Assembly (NCBI GenBank): GCA_038040385.1
Contig: JBBPII010000006.1
Span: 186,001 to 250,000, forward strand
Source of the DNA: Gilichinskyi gelida
GTDB lineage: Bacteria > Acidobacteriota > Thermoanaerobaculia > Gp7-AA8
DNA: 64,000 nt
Direction: 5' to 3'
Numbering within the stretch: the stretch's first letter is position 1; each line of letters begins with the position of its first letter. Made by a program: the position numbers and the translations under genes. The notes beneath the pieces are model-generated. The model searched no databases. It was not told where the DNA came from and was given only the letters and a program-made list of their open reading frames with translations. Of this stretch, positions 51,936 through 59,993 are shown piece by piece.

Positions 51936-52727
51936 CTTCGCCATCTGCTGGATCCGTCCCCAGTAATCCGCGCCGCCGAGCCACTGCCCGCCGTCGATGA
52001 CCAGCGCCTCGCCGGTGACGTACGACGCGTAGTCCGACAGCAGGTACGACGCCGCGTTGGCGATCTCCTCGAGCGTGGCGAAACGTCGCAGCGGGATCGT
52101 CTTCCGGATCCCCTCCTCGATCGCCGGGTCGGGGAACAGCCGTTTCGACGCTCCCTCGGTGTGCACCGGTCCGGGCGCCATGGCGTTGACCCGGATCTTG
52201 TGGCGCGCCCATTCCACGGCGAGGGTCTGGGTCATGGCCAGCACGCCCGCCTTGGCGCTCGCGGAGTGCACCACGCCCGGCGCGCCGGTCCACGCGTAGT
52301 TGGCGATGATGTTGAGGATCGTGCCGCTCTTGGCCGCGATCATCCGCTTCCCGACCGCGCTGGTGCAGTAGAACGTCCCGTTGAGGACGATGTTGATGAC
52401 GCTGTTCCAGCCGTTGGTCGAGAGCTGCTCGGCCGGGACGATGAAGTTCCCCGCCGCGTTGTTGACCAGGATGTCGATCTTGCCGTGCTCGCTCGACACC
52501 TTCTCCGCCATCGCCTCGACCGCCTCGGCATCCCGCACATCGAGGACGTGATATTCGGCGCCGTTGCCCAGCTCACCGACCGCGGTCTTGAGGTTCTCTT
52601 CTTTCCGGCTGGCGATGACCACCCGCGCCCCCAACCGCCCCAACTCGCGCGCGATGGCGAACCCGATCCCGGTGGCCCCGCCGGTGACGATGGCCACGCG
52701 GCCCTCGAACGTTTTTTCAGGAAGCAT
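51930..52727 (-). CDS. short-chain dehydrogenase, 2,4-dienoyl-CoA reductase-like
   Basis: 265 aa. Rossmann motif VTGGATGIGFAIA, NNAAGNF (the GNF variant is typical of dienoyl-CoA reductases), NYAWTGAPGVVHSASAKAGV with the active-site residues and Lys, RVNAMAPGPVHTEG, and a C-terminal DGGQWLGG. Probably reduces 2,4-dienoyl-CoA in unsaturated fatty-acid beta-oxidation; other CoA-type SDR roles remain possible. The ATG overlaps the stop of the toxin remnant (TGATG at 52725-52729). Confidence 0.87.
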   Translation of the reverse strand: MLPEKTFEGRVAIVTGGATGIGFAIARELGRLGARVVIASRKEENLKTAVGELGNGAEYHVLDVRDAEAVEAMAEKVSSEHGKIDILVNNAAGNFIVPAEQLSTNGWNSVINIVLNGTFYCTSAVGKRMIAAKSGTILNIIANYAWTGAPGVVHSASAKAGVLAMTQTLAVEWARHKIRVNAMAPGPVHTEGASKRLFPDPAIEEGIRKTIPLRRFATLEEIANAASYLLSDYASYVTGEALVIDGGQWLGGADYWGRIQQMAKV

Positions 52728-53097
52728 CAGATCACTCTCAATCCGGCGGACTCGAAGTGCCGGAAGTCGCGATCATATGTGATGAGGGGGGCGTCGTTGT
52801 CGATGCAGGCTTGGGCGATGAGGCAGTCGGCGAGGTGGGCTTTGAGACCGCGGCGGAGGAGGTCGGCGCGAAGCAATCCCGCCGCTTGCCAGAATCCTGG
52901 CTGCAGCGGCAAAACGGGCAGCCGAAGAATGAAATCATTTTGTTGCCTGTCAGCGACGGGTTGCTGAGCAGTTCCGTGATGACAACCGGCGGCAGAGATG
53001 TATCGCTGCGTTTCAATGCGTCTGTCAGCACGAAATAGAATCGGTCCTGATTACCAGCGAGATAACGAGCGAAGGCGCTCGTATCGATCGCAATCAA
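52727..53097 (-). pseudogene. VapC-like PIN toxin with a single-base frameshift
   Basis: The first frame reads MIAIDTSAFARYLAGNQDRF, VVITELLSNPSLTG, then loses sense at about 52920. The neighbouring frame continues LPLQPGFWQAAGLLRADLLR, HLADCLIAQACIDNDAPLIT, YDRDFRHFESAGLRVI to the stop at 52727-52729. Adding one base after the GG of TTCTTCGG restores a ~123-aa PIN protein with all acidic residues. Inactivated toxin or sequence error. Confidence 0.8.
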
Positions 53098-53303
53098 TCA
53101 CGATCCTTACGGAGCTCTTCGATGTCGTATTCGAGATGCACTTTCCCGCGGAGCTCGAGAAGCTTCTCGTAACCCCCTTCCCGGCGGGCGCGCGCCATCT
53201 CAGCCTCGGCGCGTTTCTGTAGCTCCGCCTTCTGTGCAGGGGTGAGCTGCAGTGCCAAATAGCGTTTCCAGATTTCGCTTTCCGGATCCTGCGGGTCTGC
53301 CAT
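53094..53303 (-). CDS. antitoxin-like small protein of the PIN pair
   Basis: 69 aa, highly charged and helical (QLTPAQKAELQKRAEAEMAR, LRGKVHLEYDIEELRKDRD). Its stop overlaps the PIN ATG (53094-53097), the usual antitoxin-toxin order. No clear DNA-binding domain, so it may act by protein binding only. The reading frame is intact although the toxin is broken. Confidence 0.7.
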   Translation of the reverse strand: MADPQDPESEIWKRYLALQLTPAQKAELQKRAEAEMARARREGGYEKLLELRGKVHLEYDIEELRKDRD

Positions 53304-53315
53304 GATGTCATTCTA

Positions 53316-53417
53316 TCAGCGCCGCTTCATCACCACCCACCCCACCAGCACCACGATCACGATCGCCCCGAGGATGGAGTGCATGGCGGTCGCGGCGAGC
53401 TTCATCGCCGCGCGCAT
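53316..53417 (-). CDS. 33-aa single-pass membrane miniprotein
   Basis: MRAAMKLAATAMHSILGAIV followed by IVVLVGWVVMKRR: a short cytoplasmic stretch, one hydrophobic helix (~14-29) and a basic end. Codon pattern and topology are coherent, but there is no clear ribosome site and an upstream start is possible. Divergent to the CusF-like gene. Confidence 0.4.
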   Translation of the reverse strand: MRAAMKLAATAMHSILGAIVIVVLVGWVVMKRR

Positions 53418-53437
53418 GTGGCGCGTTTTAGCACACG

Positions 53438-53443
53438 TATAAT
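53438..53443 (+). promoter_or_regulatory. -10 box TATAAT, 8 nt before a start codon
   Basis: Consensus TATAAT; the ATG of the CusF-like gene begins 8 nt later, so transcription would start at or next to the start codon (leaderless). No good -35 seen. Confidence 0.6.
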
Positions 53444-53451
53444 CGACGCTC

Positions 53452-53766
53452 ATGCGAAAGGTGGCGCTGGTGGCGGCGATGTTGTTCGTCGCCGCATGCG
53501 CGAAGCAGAAAACGGAGAAGCCGCTCTCCGAGGCGGGGGAGACGCTCTACGTCCTCCGCGGTGTGGTGATCGGGCGCGACGCCGCCGACAACACCCTGCG
53601 CGTCGATCACGAGCAGATCCCCGGCTACATGGAGGCCATGACCATGGACTACCCGATCCGCGGCGCCGCGGTCGCCTCCCTGCCGGCGGACAAGAGTCGC
53701 ATCGAAGCGAAGCTCCACGTCCGCGAGGAGCGCGCCTGGCTCACGGACGTGAGGAGGATTCCTTAG
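53452..53766 (+). CDS. CusF-like copper-binding lipoprotein
   Basis: 104 aa. Lipoprotein signal MRKVALVAAMLFVAAC with lipobox VAAC. The mature part has the CusF/PF11604 pattern: VLRGVVIGRDAADNTLRVDH, then EQIPGYMEAMTMDYPI, with His and Met ligands in the H..IPG.M.AMTM order that binds Cu(I). Periplasmic copper carrier or sensor. Followed after 1 nt by the PilZ gene. Confidence 0.82.
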   Translation: MRKVALVAAMLFVAACAKQKTEKPLSEAGETLYVLRGVVIGRDAADNTLRVDHEQIPGYMEAMTMDYPIRGAAVASLPADKSRIEAKLHVREERAWLTDVRRIP

Positions 53767-53767
53767 C

Positions 53768-54358
53768 GTGGCGGACGACCGCCGCACCTTCCAGCGCCTG
53801 AACCTCACCAAAGCGATCGAGGGACGCTTCGGCGACCGCGCCGTGCGCATCGCCGACGTCAGCGCCAGCGGCGCGCAGCTCATCGTCGATGCGCCGATGG
53901 AGAGCGGCACCCGCGCGCGGCTGCAGTTCTCCTGGCGCGCCGAGGAGGTTGACGTGATCGCCGAGGTCACGCGCAGCGACGACGGGCACGCCGGCGTGCG
54001 GTTCGTCGAGGCCAACGACGCCCTCCGCAACCTGCTGGCCGCGTCGGTGCTGGAGATCCTCCACGCGCAGGAGGCGAACGCCGGCGGCGATCGCGCCCGC
54101 AACGTCATCGGAGACGACGCCACGCTCACCGCGGCGTCGGAGCGCGAGCTCACCGACGCCTTCCTCTCCTTCCGTCTCGGCGACGGCGGTTGGAAGCGCC
54201 GCCGCTCGCTGCTGCCCGATCAGCCGGACGACGGCTTCACCATCCGCGCCGGCGTGCCGCAGGAAGACGTCGACCTACTCTGCCGGACGTACGAGGGGGG
54301 CGACGCCGAGTCGCGGCGGTTGACGCGGTTGATGGCGGAGCTGAGCGTCAGTCGCTGA
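53768..54358 (+). CDS. PilZ-domain protein
   Basis: 196 aa. N-terminal PilZ: RRTFQRLNL with the RxxxR c-di-GMP arm and DVSASGAQL with DxSxxG, then a beta-barrel to ~residue 85. The C-terminal ~110 residues are helical and unassigned (ASERELTDAFLSFRLGDGGW). Probable c-di-GMP effector for motility, pili or exopolysaccharide. GTG start directly after the CusF-like stop. 3' end overlaps moeA by 11 nt. Confidence 0.85.
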   Translation: MADDRRTFQRLNLTKAIEGRFGDRAVRIADVSASGAQLIVDAPMESGTRARLQFSWRAEEVDVIAEVTRSDDGHAGVRFVEANDALRNLLAASVLEILHAQEANAGGDRARNVIGDDATLTAASERELTDAFLSFRLGDGGWKRRRSLLPDQPDDGFTIRAGVPQEDVDLLCRTYEGGDAESRRLTRLMAELSVSR

Positions 54359-55595
54359 AGATCGGACCGAAGACGATTGTCGGGACGATCGCGCCGGCGT
54401 CGACGGCCGTGACGCCCCTCTCCACGACCGCCAGCCCGTTCGCCTGCACCATCGATGTCGAAACGCCCGACCCCTGCGAGCCCATCGGCCGCGCCACCAG
54501 CTCGCCGTCGCGCGCCGCCACGCGCACGCGCAGGTAGTTGCGGCGGTCGCCGCGCGACTTGAGCGGCGCGAGCATCCGCACCCCGACCGCCGGCGGCAGC
54601 AGATTGGCGCGCTGGCCCATCGCCTTCCGCAGCGCCGGCGCGATGAAGAGGATGAACGAGACCATGCACGACACCGGATTGCCGGGAAGGCCGAAGTAGA
54701 GGCGCCCGCCGACGCGCGACAGAACCACCGGTTTGCCCGGCTTCATGGCCACCTGCCAGAACATGGTGTCGGCGCCGAGCGCATCGAGAGCGTCTTTGAC
54801 GAAGTCGTAGGCGCCCACCGAGACGCCGCCGGACGAGATGACGAAGTCGGACTCCAGCGCCGACTCGATGGCGGCGATGGTGGCGTCGCGGTCGTCGCGG
54901 ACGATGCCGATCATGCGCGGCAGCGCGCCGGCTTCGCGCGCCAGCGCGGCGAGCGAGTACGAATTCGAGTTCACCACCTTGCCCAAGGGGCGTGGCTCGT
55001 CGACGTCGACGATCTCGTCGCCGGTGGAGAGGATGGCCACCGTGGGCCGCCGGCTGACGCGCACCACGCTCTTCTGCACGCCGGCGAGCACGCCGATCTC
55101 CGCAGCGCCGACCGGCGTGCCGTCGGCGAGCACCAGGTCGCCCTCGCGCATGTCCTCGCCGCGCCGTCGCACGTTTGTACCAGTACTGACGCACTCCTGT
55201 ACTACTACAAAGTCGCTGCCGCCGTCGGTGATCTCCACCTGCGCCACGGTGTCCGATCCCTCCGGCATTAGCGCCCCGGTCATGATGCGGATGGCCGTTC
55301 CCGGCTCGACGCGCCGGGTGGCCACCGTGCCGGCCGGCAGGTCCTCGATGACCCGCAGCCGCACCGGCGGATTGGCGATGTCGGCGGCGCGCACGGCGTA
55401 GCCGTCCATGGCCGTGTTGTCGCCCGCCGGGAGGTCGGCGTTGGCGCGTACGTCTTCGCGCAGCACGCGTCCCAGCGCCTCGGTGAACGTCACCCGCTCG
55501 GTTCCCACCACGCCGACCTCGGCCAGCACGCGTTCCTGCGCCTCCTCGACGGCGATCATCCGCTCGCCGGCGCGCGGCGTCTGGAAGGTGGTCAT
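54348..55595 (-). CDS. moeA: molybdopterin molybdenumtransferase MoeA
   Basis: 415 aa. MoeA signatures: PAGDNTAMDGYAVRAADI, GTAIRIMTGALMPEGSDTVA, NVRRRGEDMREGDLVL, VAILSTGDEIVDVDEPRPLG, SGGVSVGAYDFVKDAL, MKPGKPVVLSR, FGLPGNPVSCMVSFILF. Inserts Mo or W into the pterin cofactor. Three genes upstream on the same strand lies an aldehyde:ferredoxin oxidoreductase, so W insertion is plausible. A local AT-rich island with GTAC-containing codons (55174-55211) sits inside the gene. Confidence 0.93.
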   Translation of the reverse strand: MTTFQTPRAGERMIAVEEAQERVLAEVGVVGTERVTFTEALGRVLREDVRANADLPAGDNTAMDGYAVRAADIANPPVRLRVIEDLPAGTVATRRVEPGTAIRIMTGALMPEGSDTVAQVEITDGGSDFVVVQECVSTGTNVRRRGEDMREGDLVLADGTPVGAAEIGVLAGVQKSVVRVSRRPTVAILSTGDEIVDVDEPRPLGKVVNSNSYSLAALAREAGALPRMIGIVRDDRDATIAAIESALESDFVISSGGVSVGAYDFVKDALDALGADTMFWQVAMKPGKPVVLSRVGGRLYFGLPGNPVSCMVSFILFIAPALRKAMGQRANLLPPAVGVRMLAPLKSRGDRRNYLRVRVAARDGELVARPMGSQGSGVSTSMVQANGLAVVERGVTAVDAGAIVPTIVFGPIFSD

Positions 55596-55966
55596 GAGTC
55601 GCGGTTGGTGATGCCGCGCGCGAAGCGCCAGCGGCCGTCCGCGCCGCGGCGGGCCATGGTCCAGCCGCGCTGCGCGGTCTCCACCGGTTCGCCGCCCACG
55701 CGCGGAACAGCGCGGGTGCGCTCGATGCCGACGCTGACCGCGAAGTCCTCGCCGGTCACGCGCTCGATCTCGTCCCAGGAACGCTCCACCAGGTACTTCT
55801 CGCACGCGTCGCGCATCATGGTGCGCACGTGGTCGCGGCCGCGCACGGCGGCGGCGCCGGGGCTCCAGAACTCCGCGTCGTCGGTGACCAGGTCGGCGAG
55901 AGTGTCGCAGTCGCCGCGCCGCAGCGCGTCGGTGAAATCGGCGAAGAGCTGATCGACTTCGTTCAT
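55592..55966 (-). CDS. SnoaL/NTF2-like protein
   Basis: 124 aa alpha+beta cone fold: FADFTDALRRGDCDTLADLV, DAEFWSPGAAAVRGRDHVRT, and GWTMARRGADGRWRFARGIT. No catalytic assignment. Its stop overlaps the moeA ATG and its ATG touches the moaD stop, so it belongs to the same transcript; a link to cofactor assembly is only contextual. Confidence 0.78.
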   Translation of the reverse strand: MNEVDQLFADFTDALRRGDCDTLADLVTDDAEFWSPGAAAVRGRDHVRTMMRDACEKYLVERSWDEIERVTGEDFAVSVGIERTRAVPRVGGEPVETAQRGWTMARRGADGRWRFARGITNRDS

Positions 55967-56194
55967 TCAACCGCCTGAAAACGCCACGACGATCTCCACT
56001 TCATCGCCGTCGGCGAGCGTTACCGCCTGCTCCCCGTGCACGATCAATTCCCCGTTGACCGCGAAGTTGTAGAGCTCGTCGCGCTCGGCGGCGAGATCGA
56101 GGTTGCCGATGATGTCTGCGAGCGAGGAGGCGTTCATGGTCAGCACCGCGGCGCGGCCATCGCGGAGAGTCTCGGGGAGGCGAACGGTGATCAC
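55967..56194 (-). CDS. moaD: MoaD-type ubiquitin-like sulfur carrier
   Basis: 75 aa ending in the diagnostic Gly-Gly (EIVVAFSGG), which is thiocarboxylated to donate sulfur to molybdopterin. Beta-grasp pattern: ITVRLPETLRDG, YNFAVNGELIVHGEQAVTLA, DGDEVEIV. GTG 56194 chosen because GGGAGGG lies just upstream; a longer frame extends into the stuttering hairpin. Sits between AOR and moeA. Confidence 0.87.
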   Translation of the reverse strand: MITVRLPETLRDGRAAVLTMNASSLADIIGNLDLAAERDELYNFAVNGELIVHGEQAVTLADGDEVEIVVAFSGG

Positions 56195-56211
56195 GGCCGG
56201 CCCTCCCTCAT

Positions 56212-56306
56212 GTCTCGCAGTCTCGCGGTCTCGCGGTCTCGGGGTGTGAGCATGGGCGTTCTCCAACAACCGCGAGACCCCGAGACCGCGAGACTCCGAG
56301 ACCGCG
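56212..56306. repeat. stuttering inverted repeat of 8-bp units
   Basis: One arm has four units TCTCGCAG, TCTCGCGG, TCTCGCGG, TCTCGGGG; the other has CCGCGAGA, CCCCGAGA, CCGCGAGA, CTCCGAGA. It starts right after the AOR stop and ends before moaD, on the same strand. Confidence 0.85.
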
Positions 56307-58259
56307 TCATGACGCCAGCACGCCCTCCAGCTCCGCGCGCCACTCCGGCCGCGGGAGCCCCTCCACGGTGAGATTCGAGATCAGGTAGAAGCGGGAGAGC
56401 ATGTCGTCGAACTGGCCGCGGTCGATCTTCTCTCCCTTGAACGGGCCGACGCCGATCGCTTCTTCGAACCAGCGCTTGGGGAGGGTGTCGTCTTTGCGCG
56501 TGACGCCCAGCTTCGCGTTGATCAGGCGCTCAACGCCCATGATGTCGAGGCCGACCTGATCGAGCTCCTCGAAGCTGAGATCGATGCCGGTGACGTTCTG
56601 GATCTGGTCGCGGAACTCCTCGTAGCCGGGAAGCGACGGCGAGTTGAAGAGCTTCGTGGTGAAGCGGCACATGCCGACGGCGTCGCCGACGGCGAAGGTG
56701 TTCTCGCAGCGTCGCACGGCGATCTCTTTGCCGTCGTAGCTGTTCGGCGCCGCGGAGACTTCGCCGCCGTACAGCTCGCGCTTGAAGTCGGGGTCGTCGT
56801 TGATCTTCGCGTTGATCTCCAGCGTGACCCGGTTGCGCAGGTGGTCCATGCCGCGCGTGGCCACGGCGAGGCCGAGGGCGAAGGCCTTGAGGATGCGGGC
56901 GTCGTGCGGGTCGCTCTGCGTCAAGCCCTTCACCGCCATCAGGTAGTCGAGCGCCTCGGGCGGGTAGTGGCCCTTCTCCACGGCGCGCGATGAGTCGGCG
57001 ATCACGTTTCCGAATCCCTCGCGCCGCGCGGTCGCAAAGAGCAATCGCTCGATGGCGTCGTAGTCACCCCACTTCAGGTCGACGCCGGTGATGATGCCGC
57101 GCTGCACCAGCTCCATGGCCCAGGCGATCGCGGAGCCGGTCGAGGCGGTGTCGAGGCCCAGGTCGTTACAGATGTTGTTGAGCCGCAGCACCTGGTGCAC
57201 TTCGCTGATGCCGATGTTCGGGCCGAACTTGCCGACGGTGACGTACTCCGGGCCGTCGCCTTTGACGTACTGGTCCTGCGGGGTGTGCTCGCAGCCGGTC
57301 ATGTCGTTGAGCGGGCGGCAATTGACCGGGCAGGCGAAGCAACCCTCCATGCCGGGGCGGAACGGATCGATGTTCTCCGCGTCGAGTTTCTCGGTCCACG
57401 TCGTTTCCTGGTTGTTCTTCGTCCCCATCGCCCCGAGCATGCGCGACGGCTTGTAGAGGAACGGCGTGCCGCGCTTCATCAGCGCGTTCTTGACGACCGA
57501 GGTGCCAAGGAGCTGCTGCGCCACCAGGCGGTTGCGCAATTTGTGCGGGTGGGCGGGGGTGAGGTCGGCGGTGCGGCCGGCGATCAGCACGCCCTTGAGG
57601 TTGAGCGCCCCCATCTTCGCGCCGGGACCGCCGCGCGCGTAGATCGCCTTCGGGCCGGCCATGATGCCGGAGCAGAGGACGAGGTTCTCGCCGGCAGCAG
57701 TGATCGAGGCCAGACCGAAGTCTTTCCCCTCGAGGCCGTTGAAGTCGGCCTGGATGCGGGCGCGGAAATCGAGGTTGTCGAGGCCGACCCACGGCGCGGC
57801 GTCGACGAACTTCGCCTCGCGGCCCTCGAAGTGGAGCAGCGTCCACTTCGGCGCCTTGCCGTAGAGGACGAGATGGTCGATGCCGTTGAGCTTCATGAAC
57901 GAGGGGAAGTAGTCGCCGGCGTTGGAGTCCATGAGCACGCCGCTCTCCGGCGACCAGGAGGTCGCGTTGCCGCGCGAGGCCGACGGCACCATCGAGGTCA
58001 GGATGCCGGTGCCGAAGATGAGCGGGATGTTCGGGTCGAGCGGCGTGAGCGACGGATCGAGCAGGTTGTGCAGCAGGTACATGTTGACGCCGCGTCCGCC
58101 GAGGAGGGTCTCGACCACGCGGCGGGGGACATAGGCGCGGCGGACCTCGGTGCGCTCCAAGTCGACGAAGATCGTCTCCCCCTGGGTGGGGAACTGCGGC
58201 TCGGAGGCGAGCCGGGCGAGGAGCGCGTCGACGCGCGCGCGGATGGGCATGACCGGCAT
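56307..58259 (-). CDS. aldehyde:ferredoxin oxidoreductase (tungsten-pterin enzyme)
   Basis: 650 aa. AOR family motifs: LLGGRGVNMYLLH, PLIFGTGILTSMVPSASRGN, LYGKAPKW, GPGAKMGALNLKGVLIAG, the 4Fe-4S cysteines in GCFACPVNCRPLN (~305-315) and the fourth Cys in VGMCRF (~530), and a long helical C-terminus. Oxidises aldehydes to acids (or the reverse) with ferredoxin, with W bound by two pterins. A start within the first Met pair (MPVMPIR) is likely. First of AOR-moaD-SnoaL-moeA. AOR-like paralogues with other substrates exist. Confidence 0.9.
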   Translation of the reverse strand: MPVMPIRARVDALLARLASEPQFPTQGETIFVDLERTEVRRAYVPRRVVETLLGGRGVNMYLLHNLLDPSLTPLDPNIPLIFGTGILTSMVPSASRGNATSWSPESGVLMDSNAGDYFPSFMKLNGIDHLVLYGKAPKWTLLHFEGREAKFVDAAPWVGLDNLDFRARIQADFNGLEGKDFGLASITAAGENLVLCSGIMAGPKAIYARGGPGAKMGALNLKGVLIAGRTADLTPAHPHKLRNRLVAQQLLGTSVVKNALMKRGTPFLYKPSRMLGAMGTKNNQETTWTEKLDAENIDPFRPGMEGCFACPVNCRPLNDMTGCEHTPQDQYVKGDGPEYVTVGKFGPNIGISEVHQVLRLNNICNDLGLDTASTGSAIAWAMELVQRGIITGVDLKWGDYDAIERLLFATARREGFGNVIADSSRAVEKGHYPPEALDYLMAVKGLTQSDPHDARILKAFALGLAVATRGMDHLRNRVTLEINAKINDDPDFKRELYGGEVSAAPNSYDGKEIAVRRCENTFAVGDAVGMCRFTTKLFNSPSLPGYEEFRDQIQNVTGIDLSFEELDQVGLDIMGVERLINAKLGVTRKDDTLPKRWFEEAIGVGPFKGEKIDRGQFDDMLSRFYLISNLTVEGLPRPEWRAELEGVLAS

Positions 58260-58324
58260 TCTAGAACGATGGCTCTTGCGCGAGCTGTTCCAGACGGTTT
58301 CGCCCGCTGTGCCGTATCAGCGCT

Positions 58325-58501
58325 GTGCGTCCCGTCGGTGCCCTCCTTCTGCTCCTCGCCGCCGCTGCCCAGGCTCAGCCTTGGGTCATCTGGCGCACGA
58401 CGTCGTCGCTGAGGACGTACAAGCCCGCGCCGCAGGCGGCTACGTTGCTCCGAAGAGTTGTTCCAGTAAACGCTCCGACTCTCGGAGACCTTCTTCGGTG
58501 A
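58325..58501 (+). pseudogene. N-terminal fragment of a secreted protein cut by the cassette region
   Basis: From GTG 58325: VRPVGALLLLLAAAAQAQ, then PWVIWRTTSSLRTYKPAPQAA, a convincing signal peptide and start of a mature protein. After about 58440 the frame enters the opposite-strand cassette gene, loses GC-rich codon bias and stops at 58499. Interpreted as a host gene truncated by insertion or deletion at the boundary. Confidence 0.55.
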
Positions 58502-58667
58502 GGACGACGGACTTAGCCTTTCCCACCGGATCTGAGATGTAGCCTTTCTCGTGCAGCCTGTTCATGGCGTCCCAGTCGAAACCCTTCCATGCTCGGTTAG
58601 CTTCATGAAGCCCAAGGTGCAGCAAAGCCAGAACTGCACGATCAATCTTCTCGGCGTCGAGTTTCAT
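58440..58667 (-). CDS. small cassette-borne protein (DUF6429-like)
   Basis: 75 aa. MKLDAEKIDRAVLALLHLGL, HEANRAWKGFDWDAMNRLHE, KGYISDPVGKAKSVVLTEEG, then LRESERLLEQLFGAT. It resembles a short uncharacterised family often seen in mobile regions, with a winged-helix-like look (VLTEEGLRESERLL). GGAGGA 6 nt before ATG 58667. It is the last gene of the cassette series; the attC expected downstream of it is missing. Confidence 0.7.
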   Translation of the reverse strand: MKLDAEKIDRAVLALLHLGLHEANRAWKGFDWDAMNRLHEKGYISDPVGKAKSVVLTEEGLRESERLLEQLFGAT

Positions 58668-58766
58668 GGGATGTCCTCCACGCACCGGCAAAAGCGTACC
58701 TCAGTCGGGCAAGCTGGCGCCCAAGATGCGTACGGCATCGTGAATTCTCGAGTTTTCGCCCGGCCG

Positions 58767-58962
58767 GCCCAACGGATCTCACGCTAAGCTGCGCGGCCAG
58801 GGCCCGCGTGCCGAAGGCCGTAGCGGCGCGCCGGTTGCCGCGAATGAGTTGCGAGCAACGAGTGGCGACCTGCAACCGGCGTGACGCCGTCACGCTGGCG
58901 ACGATGCAGCCGGCTCGCCGGCGGGCCGAAGTCGGGCCGCGACAGCTTCAGAGGAGTTGGGC
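58767..58962 (-). other. attC-like integron recombination site 1
   Basis: On the minus strand it begins GCCCAAC (58962-58956, RYYYAAC) 16 nt after a stop codon and ends GTTGGGC (58773-58767, GTTRRRY). Inner arms AAGCTGTCGCGGCC and GGCCGCGCAGCTTAGC pair with bulges, as L boxes do. Length 196 bp is long for attC but within known limits. Related in sequence along its whole length to the site at 59773. Confidence 0.75.
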
Positions 58963-58978
58963 CGCCCGCGCCGTGGGA

Positions 58979-59611
58979 CTATTCAAAAGGTCCATGCGGA
59001 TCAGAGGCTAGACGAGAGAGGTTGGGCACCAATTGTAGGTATTTGCGTTGCGTTGACAAATCATAGTATTCGCACCCACGTAAATCTCTCCAGTAGTAAA
59101 GTAACCGCGGATTGCTAAGGAGATTCTGTGCATAGTACCGCAGCTGTCGATCTAAGAACCGATCCAACGCCGGGCTGCGCATCGACGCTGGAGACTCTCG
59201 AGCGTAGACCAGACGCTCGAAACTCGTGAAGAGATAAAAGGCAAACGCCTCCTCGCTTAAGCTAAGTCTGGCGCGGTCTTCCGGACCGGCAGCGGCGAAA
59301 GCTCGCTTAACCTGTGCGACCTCTCCGGCGTAGTCGCCTGGCCGTACGAATACGTGGGCGACTTCCGGTTGCTGCATCTGAAAACGGCTCATTTCGCGAT
59401 AGGTCGCATATGTGTCACGAATGAAGTCTTGGTGTTCAGACTCCTGGTTACGTACGTCATTCCGGTAAGCGACCAATCCTGAGACGGTGAGACTGAAGAT
59501 TGCGACTATGCATCCGACGACGCCCAGCACGCGTGCGATACGGTCAGGCGTAGGTTGGGAGGCTGTCGGCTTCGAGCGGCGACGGAGCGAGGCGAGCGTT
59601 GTGTTGCGCAT
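58979..59611 (-). CDS. cassette-borne membrane-anchored protein, unknown function
   Basis: 210 aa. A basic N-terminus (MRNTTLASLRRRSKPTASQP) and one hydrophobic helix (~28-48: VLGVVGCIVAIFSLTVSGLV), then a helical soluble part with many aromatics (YATYREMSRFQMQQPEVAHV, FAFYLFTSFERLVYARESPA, LRYYAQNLLSNPRLLYYWRD). It resembles the single-helix plus helical-domain layout of small stress or signalling membrane proteins, no family recognised. ATG 59611 is preferred because longer frames run into attC 2. Lower GC than the surrounding genome. Confidence 0.7.
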   Translation of the reverse strand: MRNTTLASLRRRSKPTASQPTPDRIARVLGVVGCIVAIFSLTVSGLVAYRNDVRNQESEHQDFIRDTYATYREMSRFQMQQPEVAHVFVRPGDYAGEVAQVKRAFAAAGPEDRARLSLSEEAFAFYLFTSFERLVYARESPASMRSPALDRFLDRQLRYYAQNLLSNPRLLYYWRDLRGCEYYDLSTQRKYLQLVPNLSRLASDPHGPFE

Positions 59612-59772
59612 GCTAAGGAGTGTCGTATCAGCGCGAACCCCTACCTCTTGTAGACGTCCTGCGTTTCGCAATGAGTTGGCGCGGCATGTCGGTGCAATGA
59701 GTGAACGCAACTCAAGTTTGACAGTTGCCGATGCCACCGTGGAGTTGGCGGCCCTTGCCGTGACCCCGGTCG

Positions 59773-59970
59773 GCCCAACGTCCTTGGTGTAAACTGCAGA
59801 AAACTGCAGCGAGGCCGCGCGTGCCGGCGGGCAGAGCGGCACGCCGCTTGCCGCCGATTAACGAACAGCGCGGAAGCAAGTGGCGTGACGCCGTGCGTCT
59901 CGGGACGAGCGAGGCGGCTCGGCCGCCGGGCGCGGCAAACGGCCCGCTGACAGCTTCACAGTAGTTAGCC
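59773..59970 (-). other. attC-like integron recombination site 2
   Basis: Minus strand: GGCTAAC at 59970-59964, 24 nt after the oxidoreductase stop, and GTTGGGC at 59779-59773. Inner segment TGTGAAGCTGTCAGCGGGCC matches site 1. Size 198 bp. Together with site 1 it delimits a ~1.0-kb cassette carrying the membrane protein gene. Confidence 0.72.
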
Positions 59971-59993
59971 CGCTTGAGCGCCCCACAAACGCT

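Noticed and set aside
56212..56306. Possible CRISPR array
   Set aside because: Units are contiguous 8-mers in inverted arms with no spacers; no cas genes in the window.
58767..59970. The two 196-198 bp repeats as a MITE or transposon ends
   Set aside because: The ends differ (GCCCAAC versus GGCTAAC) while the other ends are both GTTGGGC, orientation is the same, and both directly follow stop codons, which fits attC better. Not fully excluded.
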